A stretch of 30,826 nt of DNA, taken from JAGXLC01 sp041686375. Lineage in GTDB: Bacteria; Bacteroidota; Bacteroidia; Bacteroidales; UBA12077. Each line of letters begins with the position of its first letter. The stretch's first letter is position 1. The notes beneath the pieces were generated by a model, which was not told where the DNA came from, searched no databases, and saw only the letters and a program-made list of their open reading frames with translations. The stretch is from positions 1 through 30,826 of the forward strand of contig JAWLEB010000035.1 of the NCBI GenBank assembly GCA_041686375.1, given 5' to 3'. This document shows, piece by piece, positions 15,692 to 24,218 of the stretch. The position numbers and the translations under genes are program-made.

Positions 15692-16759
15692 ATGCAAATC
15701 CAATCATCTGACAGTAAGATCATAATTGACTCATCAATCCATGAGCCCGTTGAAGAAGCTCTTACACAAATTGCTCCTCACAAAATTTTTATTCTTGCAG
15801 ACAATAACACTTACGAATATTGCCTCCCCAAGGTTAATAAACTAAAAAACAAAAAAAATGTTTATGTAAAGGTAACCCGACAGGGGGAAAATGCGAAAAC
15901 CATTGATACAGTAGTAGAAATCTGGAATTTTTTACAAAAAAACAATTGTGACCGAAATGATCTACTTATCAATTTAGGAGGCGGGATGATTCTGGATATT
16001 GGAGGCTTTGCCGCCTCAACTTTCAAACGCGGAATACGTTACATCAATATTCCCACTACCCTTTTATCCATGGTTGATGCCTCCGTTGGTGGCAAGGTGG
16101 GATTTAATTTTAACGATTATAAAAATCACATCGGACTTTTCAGTCAACCATCCTATGTGATTATCAATTCTGTATTCTTATCCACACTAAAACAAAGGCA
16201 TATATATTCGGGATGGGCTGAAATGATTAAGCATGGGTTAATCCATTCACAGGTACATCTGGAGCAACTCCTCAGTTGTAAGCCTGAGGAAACAGACAAA
16301 AGCAAAATGAACGAATTAATCAGTGCCTCAGTGCAAATTAAAAACCATTTTGTATTACAGGATCCTTTTGAGCAAAATATTCGCAAAGCCCTTAACTTTG
16401 GACATACTATAGGCCATGCCTTAGAAAGCCATGCCTTTAAGAAAAGAACGCTGCTACATGGGGAAGCCGTAGCAGCAGGAATGGCATGTGAACTATTCCT
16501 TTCCCGGAGATTAAAAAACTTCCCAGAAAATACGGAACAAGACATACAAGAATATTTAACAGAAAAATATTCGGGCATCAGGATTGAAAAAGAAGATCAG
16601 GAAGATATTATCAACTATATGAAACATGATAAAAAAAACAAGGAAGGTAAAATCAATTTTGTTTTGCTGGAAAATACCGGGGTTTATGTTATAGACCAGT
16701 TTGTTGAATTGGAGCAAATCATAGAGAGCCTGGAATATTACAATTCTTTAGTTTCGTGA
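15692..16759 (+). CDS. aroB: 3-dehydroquinate synthase
   Basis: Converts DAHP to 3-dehydroquinate, the second step of the shikimate pathway, using NAD and a divalent metal. The 355-residue protein has the NAD-binding LINLGGGMILDIGGF, then INIPTTLLSMVDASVGGKVGFN, the metal-ligand glutamate in SGWAEMIKHGLIHS, and metal-ligand histidines in NFGHTIGHALE and LLHGEAVAAGM. Length and motif order are normal. Its likely promoter overlaps the beginning of the divergent proline dehydrogenase gene. Downstream, on the opposite strand, lies a decayed gene, so aroB is probably transcribed alone. No other aromatic-pathway gene is in the window. Confidence 0.94.
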   Translation: MQIQSSDSKIIIDSSIHEPVEEALTQIAPHKIFILADNNTYEYCLPKVNKLKNKKNVYVKVTRQGENAKTIDTVVEIWNFLQKNNCDRNDLLINLGGGMILDIGGFAASTFKRGIRYINIPTTLLSMVDASVGGKVGFNFNDYKNHIGLFSQPSYVIINSVFLSTLKQRHIYSGWAEMIKHGLIHSQVHLEQLLSCKPEETDKSKMNELISASVQIKNHFVLQDPFEQNIRKALNFGHTIGHALESHAFKKRTLLHGEAVAAGMACELFLSRRLKNFPENTEQDIQEYLTEKYSGIRIEKEDQEDIINYMKHDKKNKEGKINFVLLENTGVYVIDQFVELEQIIESLEYYNSLVS

Positions 16760-16769
16760 CCGGATGATT

Positions 16770-17220
16770 CTATTGCTCTGTATTCTCCTTCGAATAAGCA
16801 ATACCTTCTATTGTTGCTGCGGGAATTTCTCCGAATGCCGACGATATCGATTCATTAGTGACCAGGACACAGTCAGCATTTAAATTAGCAGCTTTTTTTC
16901 TGGGGATTACAAGCGCTATTCTTCTTAACGTTGCAGGTTTTTTATATTTTCTGCCTGATCCTTTAGCTGAAGCCTGAATCTTTTAAAGCTCAACCATATC
17001 ACCAACATAATTTTTACTTCTCACGACATTCACCCTTCTCCAATCTGTTGAAGTATCACCGTATTCTGGTTTTTCTGTTATTACTTCTACATTTCCGTCC
17101 TCGTACTTAACTTTTTCCATTTCATTTCGTTCCGCCCTTTGTTGGGCTGAATTTTCTGGTTCAATATAAAATAATCCCCCTTTCTTACAGTGATGTTAAT
17201 AACAACATTATCACCATCAT
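16770..17220 (-). pseudogene. Decayed lipoprotein-like gene (frameshift and in-frame stop)
   Basis: On the minus strand a protein-like reading starts at paired ATG codons (17220-17215) with a short hydrophobic stretch MMVIMLLLTS. One extra base (C at 17190) breaks the frame exactly before a TGT codon (17187-17189); without it the sequence would read LLLTSCKKGG, a lipobox with its cysteine. The second frame continues as IEPENSAQQRAERNEMEKV, reaches an in-frame TAA at 16983-16985 (after VGDMVEL), and goes on in the same frame with convincing sequence (RRIALVIPRKKAANLNAD and FGEIPAATIEGIAYSKE) to TAG 16770-16772. The original product would have been about 150 residues, a small lipoprotein of unknown family. 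The frameshift is inferred; the nonsense codon is directly visible. Sequencing error is an alternative for either lesion. Confidence 0.55.
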
Positions 17221-17336
17221 TTCATCTGTACCAGATTTTGCACTTTCTCAATACATTGAAAAAGACAGTTTTCTTCTTTTCTTTCGGCAAAAAGAAACTA
17301 TATGCTTTTGAAAGTCAGTTCATTACTCCAATTCAC

Positions 17337-17379
17337 AAAAAATTAAGAAGGAAGTATGGTTATCCATCCTCCTTCTTAA
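17337..17379 (-). terminator. Terminator of the GTPase gene
   Basis: TTAAGAAGGA (17343-17352) and TCCTTCTTAA (17370-17379) are perfect reverse complements, with an inner ATGG/CCAT pair. On the minus strand the stem is followed by six T (complement of 17337-17342). A smaller perfect hairpin (TAATTGC 17394-17400 with GCAATTA 17407-17413) lies between it and the stop of the gene at 17435. Confidence 0.75.
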
Positions 17380-17434
17380 AATTATTTTTCAGCTAATTGC
17401 TCTTCCGCAATTAATCAAAAAGAAAACAATGATC

Positions 17435-18778
17435 TTACTTTAAATCATATTTTTGTAGAAATTCATCAATAATATTGTCAAAGTCAGGTTTCCCAATTTC
17501 ATCGAGATCATAAAAAACTCTGGTATTCGGCTTCTTAATCTTAACCACCCTGTTGAGATCAATGGGTGTGCCTATAATAACAGAATCACAATCTGTACCA
17601 TTAATGGTTTTCTCGAGGTCTTTTATTTGCTCATCACCATAACCCATAGCTGGTAACAATTTTCCTATTTCAGGATATTTTTCAAATGTCTCTTTCAATC
17701 GTCCAACCGTATAAGGTCTTGGATCAACAATTTCAGATGCACCGAATTTTTGAGCAGCAACTGTACCTGCACCAATTTTCATTTCACCATGGGTAAGGGT
17801 TGGTCCATCTTCCACAACCAATACACGTTTGCCTTTTATGACAGAAACATCTTCCACAGAAATAGGAGAAGCACCATCAATTACTATTGCATTAGGATTA
17901 ACTTTAGCAATATTTTCTCTGACTATTTGAACCTTATCTGGCTCTGCACTATCAATCTTATTTATTACTACAACATCAGCTAATCGCAGATTCACTTCAC
18001 CAGGGAAATAATTAAGCTCATGTCCTGGTCTGTGTGGGTCAGCAACTGTAATAGTCAGATCAGACTTGTAGAATGGAAAATCATTATTACCTCCATCCCA
18101 GAGAATTACATCACAACCGTCGGGATCATTTTCTGCTTCTCTCAGAATTGCTTCATAATCAACTCCTGCGTAGATGACATTTCCACGTACGATATGTGGT
18201 TCATATTCCTCCATCTCTTCAATTGTACAATCATGCTTTTTAAGGTCATCAAGTGTAGCAAACCGCTGAACCTTTTGTTTTTCCAGATCACCATATGGCA
18301 TAGGGTGTCGAATAGCGACAACTTTAAGTCCTTTTTCCATAAGGGTTTCAATAACCTTTCTTGAAGTCTGGCTTTTCCCACAACCTGTTCGGACAGCACC
18401 AACTGAAATAACGGGTTTAGTGCTTTCTATCATAGTATCTTTAGGACCTAAAAGCATAAAATTAGCACCTGCGTGATGTACTATTGAACTGATGCTCATT
18501 ACGTGCTGATAAGGAACATCACTATATGAAAATACACAATGATCTACATTAAGTTCCTTGATTAAGTTTGGTAACTCCTCTTCCGCATAAATAGGAATAC
18601 CCTCCGGATACATATCCTTGCCTGCAAGACTTGCAGGATATTTTCTTCCTTCAATATCCGGAATTTGTGCTGCTGTAAATGCAACAACTTTATAGTCGCT
18701 ATTTCCCCGGAAGTAGGTGTTAAAGTTGTGAAAGTCTCTTCCGGCTGCGCCAATAATAATAACATTCTTTTGTGCCAT
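17435..18778 (-). CDS. GTPase of the cyclic 2,3-diphosphoglycerate synthetase type
   Basis: A 447-residue P-loop protein. It has an N-terminal Rossmann-like region (VIIIGAAGRDFHNFN; about 1-110), then a SIMIBI-type NTPase domain with Walker A GAVRTGCGKSQTSR (127-140), a DVILWDGGNND segment (223-233) in the Walker B region and NKID (273-276) for guanine recognition. This layout is that of proteins named after archaeal cyclic 2,3-diphosphoglycerate synthetase. That solute is known from thermophilic methanogens; in bacteria the real function of this family is not settled, so the name is a family label. The gene is monocistronic, with a strong terminator downstream and a -7 box (TAATTTTG, complement of 18820-18827) upstream. 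Confidence 0.85.
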   Translation of the reverse strand: MAQKNVIIIGAAGRDFHNFNTYFRGNSDYKVVAFTAAQIPDIEGRKYPASLAGKDMYPEGIPIYAEEELPNLIKELNVDHCVFSYSDVPYQHVMSISSIVHHAGANFMLLGPKDTMIESTKPVISVGAVRTGCGKSQTSRKVIETLMEKGLKVVAIRHPMPYGDLEKQKVQRFATLDDLKKHDCTIEEMEEYEPHIVRGNVIYAGVDYEAILREAENDPDGCDVILWDGGNNDFPFYKSDLTITVADPHRPGHELNYFPGEVNLRLADVVVINKIDSAEPDKVQIVRENIAKVNPNAIVIDGASPISVEDVSVIKGKRVLVVEDGPTLTHGEMKIGAGTVAAQKFGASEIVDPRPYTVGRLKETFEKYPEIGKLLPAMGYGDEQIKDLEKTINGTDCDSVIIGTPIDLNRVVKIKKPNTRVFYDLDEIGKPDFDNIIDEFLQKYDLK

Positions 18779-19146
18779 AATATTGATTTTTATTTGAAAT
18801 GAATTAATTTGTGTTAGCCCAAAATTATATTATATAGTTTAAAAATCTCCTATTATAAATCATTTTTATTAAAGTTCCTGCAATATTTTTACAGGCAACA
18901 TGAGCCTAACCATGGCTGAGCGTTGTGAACCTCAAGTATAAATTATTGCACTTTTTTTATACTTCCGCTTAACAAACACAGCCTTTTATAATGAGCTACA
19001 AACACTATTACTAATACATCTTAAAATATAAATACCCCTAAAACAAATTTCGAATACAAAACAAAACAGGCAAATTTTAGTTTTATAGGGTAAAGAGATA
19101 ACTCTGAGAAAACAAAACTTTTAATCTTAGGATAGACTAATGAAAA
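18779..19146. other. Gene-free spacer upstream of the 135-bp repeat
   Basis: No protein-like reading was found here. It contains the upstream region of the minus-strand GTPase gene, with a -7 box TAATTTTG on the minus strand at 18827-18820 (no good -33). Also present is a perfect 9-bp inverted repeat AAGTATAAA (18934-18942) / TTTATACTT (18956-18964), and a short AGCC/GGCT palindrome near 18904-18918. The remainder is AT-rich and unremarkable. Confidence 0.4.
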
Positions 19147-19281
19147 CCTCATCAACGAACGCAGACAAAAGCCGATATATAAAGCATGAGGTTTCCATGG
19201 GTTCCAGCATTAACCAACGTTAACTTTTGTAGCAATAAGTCTCAGAGCATGAAACTAATAATCTAACTTTATCCAAATGAA
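19147..19281 (+). repeat. Copy 1 of a 135-bp intergenic repeat with conserved internal complementarity
   Basis: Aligns without gaps to 29476-29610 (about 114 of 135 identical by eye). CCTCAT (19147-19152) can pair with ATGAGG (19186-19191), and ACAAAAG (19165-19171) with CTTTTGT (19224-19230); the two pairings interleave, a pseudoknot-like order. The last five bases (ATGAA) include the start codon of the acyl-carrier-protein phosphodiesterase family gene at 19277. The last 58 bases are the most conserved part (4 differences); the 22 bases before CTTTTGT are the least (9 differences). Sequence left of 19147 and right of 19281 is not shared. Confidence 0.8.
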
Positions 19282-19888
19282 CTTTGTGGCACACATATAT
19301 CTTTCAGGAAATAATAATGATATAAAAATCGGTAACTTTATTGGCGATTATGTTAAAGGAAAAAAATATCTGAATTACAGAACGTTAATACAAAAAGGGA
19401 TCATTTTGCACAGAAATATTGATGAATATACGGATAAAAGCGAAGTGCCCAAAACAATCAAAAATTTACTAAAACCACACTACAGAAGATATTCAGGGAT
19501 AGTAGCAGATGTGTTTTATGATCATTTTTTAACCAAAAACTGGGGATATTTTTCTTCCATTCCTATCGAAAGCTTTATCCATAACTTCTATGAATTACTC
19601 CGCAAAGAATTTTCCATTCTTCCGGAGCCTGTCCAAAATTTCGTCCCGCGGATGATATACCATAATCGTCTATTATCATACCGTGAAACAGAAGGATTAT
19701 ATCAATCTTTAAAAGTGATGTCAAAAACAACCAGTTTGCCAGACAAAACAGAAAAAGCTATGGAGGTATTAATGAATAATTACAAGATCATCAATGACAA
19801 CTTTCTGAATTTTTTTCCACTTTTAATTAACTATGTAAAAGAAATACATTCTATTGATATTCAATACACTCCCAGTTCACAAGTATAG
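19277..19888 (+). CDS. acpH: Acyl-carrier-protein phosphodiesterase family protein (DUF479/AcpH)
   Basis: Related to AcpH, an HD-like metal-dependent hydrolase that removes the 4'-phosphopantetheine arm from acyl carrier protein. The 203-residue length matches E. coli AcpH (193). Conserved features are the N-terminus MNFVAHIYLSG with His6, GNFIGDYVKG with Asp24, LHRNIDEYTD with His45 and Asp49, and ADVFYDHFL with Asp78, Asp82 and His83. These are the metal-binding candidates. The start ATG is well fixed by the MNF-AH-YLS N-terminus and lies inside the end of the 135-bp repeat, so the repeat forms its immediate leader. The activity has been shown for few family members, so the role here is family-level inference. 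Confidence 0.85.
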   Translation: MNFVAHIYLSGNNNDIKIGNFIGDYVKGKKYLNYRTLIQKGIILHRNIDEYTDKSEVPKTIKNLLKPHYRRYSGIVADVFYDHFLTKNWGYFSSIPIESFIHNFYELLRKEFSILPEPVQNFVPRMIYHNRLLSYRETEGLYQSLKVMSKTTSLPDKTEKAMEVLMNNYKIINDNFLNFFPLLINYVKEIHSIDIQYTPSSQV

Positions 19889-19915
19889 AATGATGTTTTA
19901 TAAAATTCATTTTTT

Positions 19916-19923
19916 TAATTTTG
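19916..19923 (+). promoter_or_regulatory. Candidate -7 element for the KamA-family gene
   Basis: TAATTTTG matches TAnnTTTG; predicted start near 19930 gives a 50-nt leader to ATG 19980. No good -33 TTTG is seen 18 bp upstream. Confidence 0.3.
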
Positions 19924-19979
19924 TGGCATAATTTTTATAAAGAGTAAAATTTTTTTGTGAAGAAAATAATTAAAGAACT

Positions 19980-22184
19980 ATGAATATGCAAGCAAAGTTA
20001 GAAGCAGTAAAAATTGATCCAAAGTCGCACAGGTTATTAAACAAAATTTTAAGAGAAAATCCGGAATTACATACAATACTGATAGAATCAGAAAGTGTAA
20101 ACGAAGTTTATGCAAGTCTTCGTAAGGTCGTTATTGACCGAATAGGAGAAAACTCTAAGGCTCTAAAATATTATGCAGAAGAATTGACGGGCAGGAAGGC
20201 ATTTAAACAATTAAAGTGGGATGAATTTGCTGCTATTCGTCTGCTAGACTATCTCGATCATGAAGGCATACAGTACGAAGATCCTAATTTGCGTGGAGAA
20301 CAACATTATAACCATCCTATACGACTGCTCTGGCTTGCATACAAATACGGCACAGGTGGCGCTAAACTCGCTTTTTTTGAAGACATGCTGTACTTGTTCA
20401 GGCAATTTAACGGAACAAATCAACGTAAATTACCGGATAAAGAAACTTTAACAGCATGGATGGACAGACATCCCTCCGGGTTAGATGAAGAGGTTATATC
20501 AAGACGGAAAAAAAACAAAGACAGGATCATCAAAACCTTTATCCGGAAAATGGATGAAGGAGAAATCAAAACTTCTGCATTTTCCTTTGAACCTGACATG
20601 TCTTTTGAAGAGAAATACAATAAAATGTTGGAATGGTGGGATTCAAAAGTCTTTCACCTTGTTTTTGCAATACGTTCACCTGAGCTGTTAAATGAGATGC
20701 TTGGATATTCTCTTTGCCGTGAAACGATGGAAATTCTTCATCAGGCAAAGGAATCAGGGATTCCGTTCTTTGTAAATCCATACTACTTATCTTTATTAGA
20801 CACTCAGGCCGACAGAGAACATGTAGGAGCTGACCAAGCCATACGAGACTATATTATCTACAGCAGGGAGCTTGTTGATGAATTTGGCCATATTGTAGCA
20901 TGGGAGAAAGAAGATATTGTAGAGCCGGGCAAACCAAATGCAGCGGGATGGATTCTGCCTGAAGGGCATAACATACACCGCCGCTATCCGGATGTAGCTA
21001 TACTCATCCCCGATTCTATGGGCAGAGCTTGTGGTGGTTTATGTGCTTCTTGCCAAAGAATGTACGACTTCCAGAGAGGTAATCTGAATTTTGAACTGGA
21101 AAAATTAAAGCCAAAAGAAAAATGGCCCGAGAAGTTAAAACGGCTGATGGAATATTTCCGGAATGACTCCCAACTCCGGGACATTCTTATAACAGGAGGA
21201 GATGCGTTAATGAGTTCAGATAAATCATTAAAACGCATTCTCAATGCGGTATATGAGATGGCAAAACAAAAGAAAGAAGACAACGAAAACAGACCTGATG
21301 GAGAAAAATATGCAGAAATGGTACGGGTTAGATTAGGCACCCGGCTACCAATATATCTACCACAACGTGTTACGGATGAATTGATACAAATACTTTCGGA
21401 GTTCAAAACGAAAGCCTCAGAAATAGGAATAAAACAATTTGTTATCCAAAGCCATTTTGAATCGGCCATGGAAGTAACACCTGAATCCAAAAGAGCAGTA
21501 CAAAATTTAATTTCCGCCGGCTGGATAGTAACCAATCAACAGGTGTTTACTGCAGCAGCTTCCAAAAGAGGGCATACGGCAAAGCTCAGAAAAGTACTGA
21601 ATGACATTGGTGTTCTGCCCTATTATACCTTTTCTGTAAAAGGCTTTATGGAAAATTATCACAATTTTGCTACCAATGCTCGTTCAATGCAGGAACAGTT
21701 TGAAGAAAAACGTTTCGGTATTGTTTCACAGAGTAAATATGATAAAATCCGCCACTTCCCGGAGAAATCTACCGAAATGGCTGAAAACATTAAAGAACTT
21801 CTTAAAGAGGAGGATATGCCTTTTCTGGCAACAGACAGAAACGTGCTTAACATGCCGGGGGTAGGGAAAAGCTTAACTTTCAGAACTGTGGGAATAACAA
21901 GAGAAGGAAGAAGAATTCTAAAGTTTGACCATGATGCAACAAGGCGGCATAGTCCTATTATTGACCAGATGGGAAAAATTATGATTGTTGAGTCAAAGTC
22001 AATTTCAAGCTACCTCAAGCAATTGGATCAAATAGGTGAAGATACAACCGAGTATGAATCGCTGTGGGGATACTCTGCTGGAGAAACTGAAGAAAGAATG
22101 CCAATATATGAATATCCAAAATATGACTTCAAAGAGAGCCAGGAGCTTACAAACTTTGAAATATCCGAGGAAGAAAGCTTGTAA
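19980..22184 (+). CDS. Long KamA-family radical SAM protein (lysine 2,3-aminomutase-like)
   Basis: A radical SAM enzyme related to lysine 2,3-aminomutase, which shifts an amino group using a [4Fe-4S] cluster, SAM and PLP. The cluster motif is CGGLCASC (Cys351, Cys355, Cys358), within RACGGLCASCQRMYDF as in the KamA family. The segment MPGVGKSLTFRTVGI (Lys630) is in the region where KamA has its PLP lysine in PGGGGK, so a PLP site may be kept in altered form. At 734 residues it is far longer than KamA (about 416); about 330 residues lie before the cluster motif and about 100 after PGVGK. The N-terminal part is helical and charged, without a recognised domain. It stands alone between acpH and porQ with no other lysine-fermentation gene nearby. 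The substrate is unknown. Confidence 0.85.
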   Translation: MNMQAKLEAVKIDPKSHRLLNKILRENPELHTILIESESVNEVYASLRKVVIDRIGENSKALKYYAEELTGRKAFKQLKWDEFAAIRLLDYLDHEGIQYEDPNLRGEQHYNHPIRLLWLAYKYGTGGAKLAFFEDMLYLFRQFNGTNQRKLPDKETLTAWMDRHPSGLDEEVISRRKKNKDRIIKTFIRKMDEGEIKTSAFSFEPDMSFEEKYNKMLEWWDSKVFHLVFAIRSPELLNEMLGYSLCRETMEILHQAKESGIPFFVNPYYLSLLDTQADREHVGADQAIRDYIIYSRELVDEFGHIVAWEKEDIVEPGKPNAAGWILPEGHNIHRRYPDVAILIPDSMGRACGGLCASCQRMYDFQRGNLNFELEKLKPKEKWPEKLKRLMEYFRNDSQLRDILITGGDALMSSDKSLKRILNAVYEMAKQKKEDNENRPDGEKYAEMVRVRLGTRLPIYLPQRVTDELIQILSEFKTKASEIGIKQFVIQSHFESAMEVTPESKRAVQNLISAGWIVTNQQVFTAAASKRGHTAKLRKVLNDIGVLPYYTFSVKGFMENYHNFATNARSMQEQFEEKRFGIVSQSKYDKIRHFPEKSTEMAENIKELLKEEDMPFLATDRNVLNMPGVGKSLTFRTVGITREGRRILKFDHDATRRHSPIIDQMGKIMIVESKSISSYLKQLDQIGEDTTEYESLWGYSAGETEERMPIYEYPKYDFKESQELTNFEISEEESL

Positions 22185-22397
22185 GAAAGAGAGAAATCAT
22201 GAATTCCCAAATTAAAAAAGGATAAGAACTAAAACCAGTTGGCTGCAGTTTTCATGTTTCAGCATCGACTTTTAAAATAGAGAAACAGATAACCTGATTC
22301 CCGGGTTGTTAAGAATTATAAATATGACTCCATCAATTGATAAACCAAACTACTTATTTTTTCGTAATTTAGTTACGTTGATTTAAGCTAACAATAC

Positions 22398-23441
22398 ATG
22401 CGCTATTTATATACTTTTTTATTGCTATCCGTCACACTATCAGGCTATGGGCAGATTGGAGGAACTCAAACCTACCAGTTTTTGAACCTAAACACCTCAG
22501 CCAGGGCAGTTGCATTAGGAGGAAACACAATTGCCATTGACGACAGCGATCTGAATTTAACCTATCATAATCCGGCTGTCCTGGACAGCATACAAGAGAA
22601 ACATCTTCTGCTGAATTATGTAAACTATTTTACAGACATAAACTATGGGTATGCATCTTTTTCGTTTCCCACAAAACACGACATCAACCTGGCTGCAGGA
22701 ATCAAATACCTCGACTACGGAGAATTTCAGGAGGCTGATGAAACGGGTGAGATAACCGGAAAATTCGGTGCTGCAGAATATGCTATACATTTTATCGCAA
22801 GCAAACAACTGGATACTAACTTTAGAGTAGGATTAACTTTCAAACCCATTGTTTCGCACCTTTACGAATACCAATCCCTGGGATTAGCATTTGATGCGGG
22901 AGTCATATATACAGACACAAGCGGTTTATTTACAGTGGCCTTAACATTAAAGAACATGGGCTTCCAGGTCAAACCATACCACCCGGACGTCAACGAAGCC
23001 CTGCCTTTCAAAATTCAACTCGGCTTCTCTTATAAACTGCAGAATGCACCGTTCCGTTTTGTCTTCATAGCGGATCATCTTGAAACACCGGATCTAACAT
23101 ACCAGGCTCCGGACTACAGTTTTCACGGAAGCCAGTATTTTGACAGCAACAGGAAACCAACCAATGTATTTGAAGACAATTTTGACAAAATTATGCGACA
23201 CATGATAATGGGAGTAGAACTTACTCCCGTTGATAATTTTTTCGTTCGAATGGGATATAACTACCGCAGAAGACAAGAGTTAAAAATCGATTCCAAAATA
23301 TCTACTGTAGGTTTTTCATGGGGATTCGGTATTAAAATACATAAATTCTACCTTAATTACGGAAGAGGTACTTATCACCTGGCTGGCACCACCAACCACT
23401 TCTCGGTGAGGACAGATTTAGGTAAACTTTTTGCCTGGTGA
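22398..23441 (+). CDS. porQ: Type IX secretion system protein PorQ
   Basis: PorQ is an outer-membrane beta-barrel of the FadL-like/PorV-like group that works in the type IX secretion system, in cargo attachment at the cell surface. The 347-residue product has a signal peptide (about 1-19, LLLSVTLSGYGQ), then IGGTQTYQFLNLNTSARAVA and LGGNTIAIDDSDLNLTYHNP, the conserved N-terminal stretches of PorQ/PorV proteins, and an amphipathic strand-rich remainder that ends in ...GKLFAW with an aromatic C-terminal residue, typical of outer-membrane barrels. It precedes cmk by 28 bp, and the run porQ-cmk-pfkA-priA is on one strand with short gaps. The gene indicates that this organism has a type IX secretion system, although other components are outside the window. 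Confidence 0.88.
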   Translation: MRYLYTFLLLSVTLSGYGQIGGTQTYQFLNLNTSARAVALGGNTIAIDDSDLNLTYHNPAVLDSIQEKHLLLNYVNYFTDINYGYASFSFPTKHDINLAAGIKYLDYGEFQEADETGEITGKFGAAEYAIHFIASKQLDTNFRVGLTFKPIVSHLYEYQSLGLAFDAGVIYTDTSGLFTVALTLKNMGFQVKPYHPDVNEALPFKIQLGFSYKLQNAPFRFVFIADHLETPDLTYQAPDYSFHGSQYFDSNRKPTNVFEDNFDKIMRHMIMGVELTPVDNFFVRMGYNYRRRQELKIDSKISTVGFSWGFGIKIHKFYLNYGRGTYHLAGTTNHFSVRTDLGKLFAW

Positions 23442-23469
23442 CTTCAGCATCTCAGTAAAAAAACAACAT

Positions 23470-24168
23470 ATGGAAAAAGCAGATAAAAAAATAACTATAG
23501 CAGTCGATGGCTTTTCTTCAACAGGGAAGAGCACCATAGCAAAAGATATTGCAAAACATTATAATATCCGGTACATTGACAGCGGAGCAATGTACAGGGC
23601 TGTCACCCTTTTTGCCCTTAGAAATGAACTAATCGACACAACTATACGTCATATTGATAAAAAAAGACTCCGTGAATCTTTGGAAAACGTTGACATTGAT
23701 TTTTTGCGGGATATAAAAAACAATACCCAGACAATTACCCTCAACAAAGAAAATGTCGAAGAACAAATCCGTAAAATGGATGTCAATAATTATGTAAGCC
23801 ATATCAGCAGCATTGGTTTTGTGCGGGAGAAAATGGTGCAGAAGCAACGGGAATTTCAGAAACAAGGAAGTGTAGTAATGGATGGCCGGGATATTGGAAC
23901 GGTTGTTTTCCCTGATGCGGACGTAAAGTTCTTCGTTGTGGCAGACAAAACTGTTCGTGCCCGGCGGCGCTACGAAGAACTTAAATCCAAAGGGCAAATT
24001 ATCTCTTTTGCGGAAGTTATGAAAAATATTGAAGAGCGTGACAGAATAGATCAAAACCGGGATGTAAGCCCACTAAAAAAAGCCAGCGATGCCATAGAAT
24101 TTGATAATACGAACTTATCGCGGGACGAACAATTAACAAAAGCCATAGAAATAATAGAATCGCGCTAA
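23470..24168 (+). CDS. cmk: Cytidylate kinase
   Basis: Phosphorylates CMP and dCMP to the diphosphates with ATP. The 232-residue protein has the P-loop GFSSTGKST (14-22), DSGAMYRA for CMP binding, the DGRDIGTVVFPDADVKFFV stretch and the lid region ERDRIDQNRDVSPLKKA. The frame is open back to a TTG at 23431 that overlaps the end of porQ, but ATG 23470 gives the normal N-terminus (a few residues before ITIAVDG) and is preferred. The gap of 28 bp to porQ and 50 bp to pfkA suggests co-transcription. Confidence 0.93.
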   Translation: MEKADKKITIAVDGFSSTGKSTIAKDIAKHYNIRYIDSGAMYRAVTLFALRNELIDTTIRHIDKKRLRESLENVDIDFLRDIKNNTQTITLNKENVEEQIRKMDVNNYVSHISSIGFVREKMVQKQREFQKQGSVVMDGRDIGTVVFPDADVKFFVVADKTVRARRRYEELKSKGQIISFAEVMKNIEERDRIDQNRDVSPLKKASDAIEFDNTNLSRDEQLTKAIEIIESR

Positions 24169-24218
24169 GAGCAGTTTATTGTGTTAAACAAGAGATAAAA
24201 ATACTTAATAGTATAATT

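Noticed and set aside
17190..17396. 68-codon open frame on the plus strand in the gap before the GTPase gene
   Set aside because: Composition is low-complexity Phe/Lys/Leu and it runs through the terminator hairpin at 17343-17379; the minus strand has the better, though broken, reading.
19147..19281. Reading the 135-bp repeat as an integron attC site
   Set aside because: An ATCTAAC core-like heptamer exists near its end, but no matching GTTRRRY partner or the paired L/R box arrangement is found, and there is no cassette array.
20984..21535. 183-codon open frame on the minus strand inside the KamA-family gene
   Set aside because: Ser/Phe-rich antisense shadow of a strongly supported radical SAM coding region.
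23431..23469. TTG at 23431 as the cmk start, overlapping porQ
   Set aside because: It adds 13 residues absent from the family; ATG 23470 is better placed relative to the P-loop.
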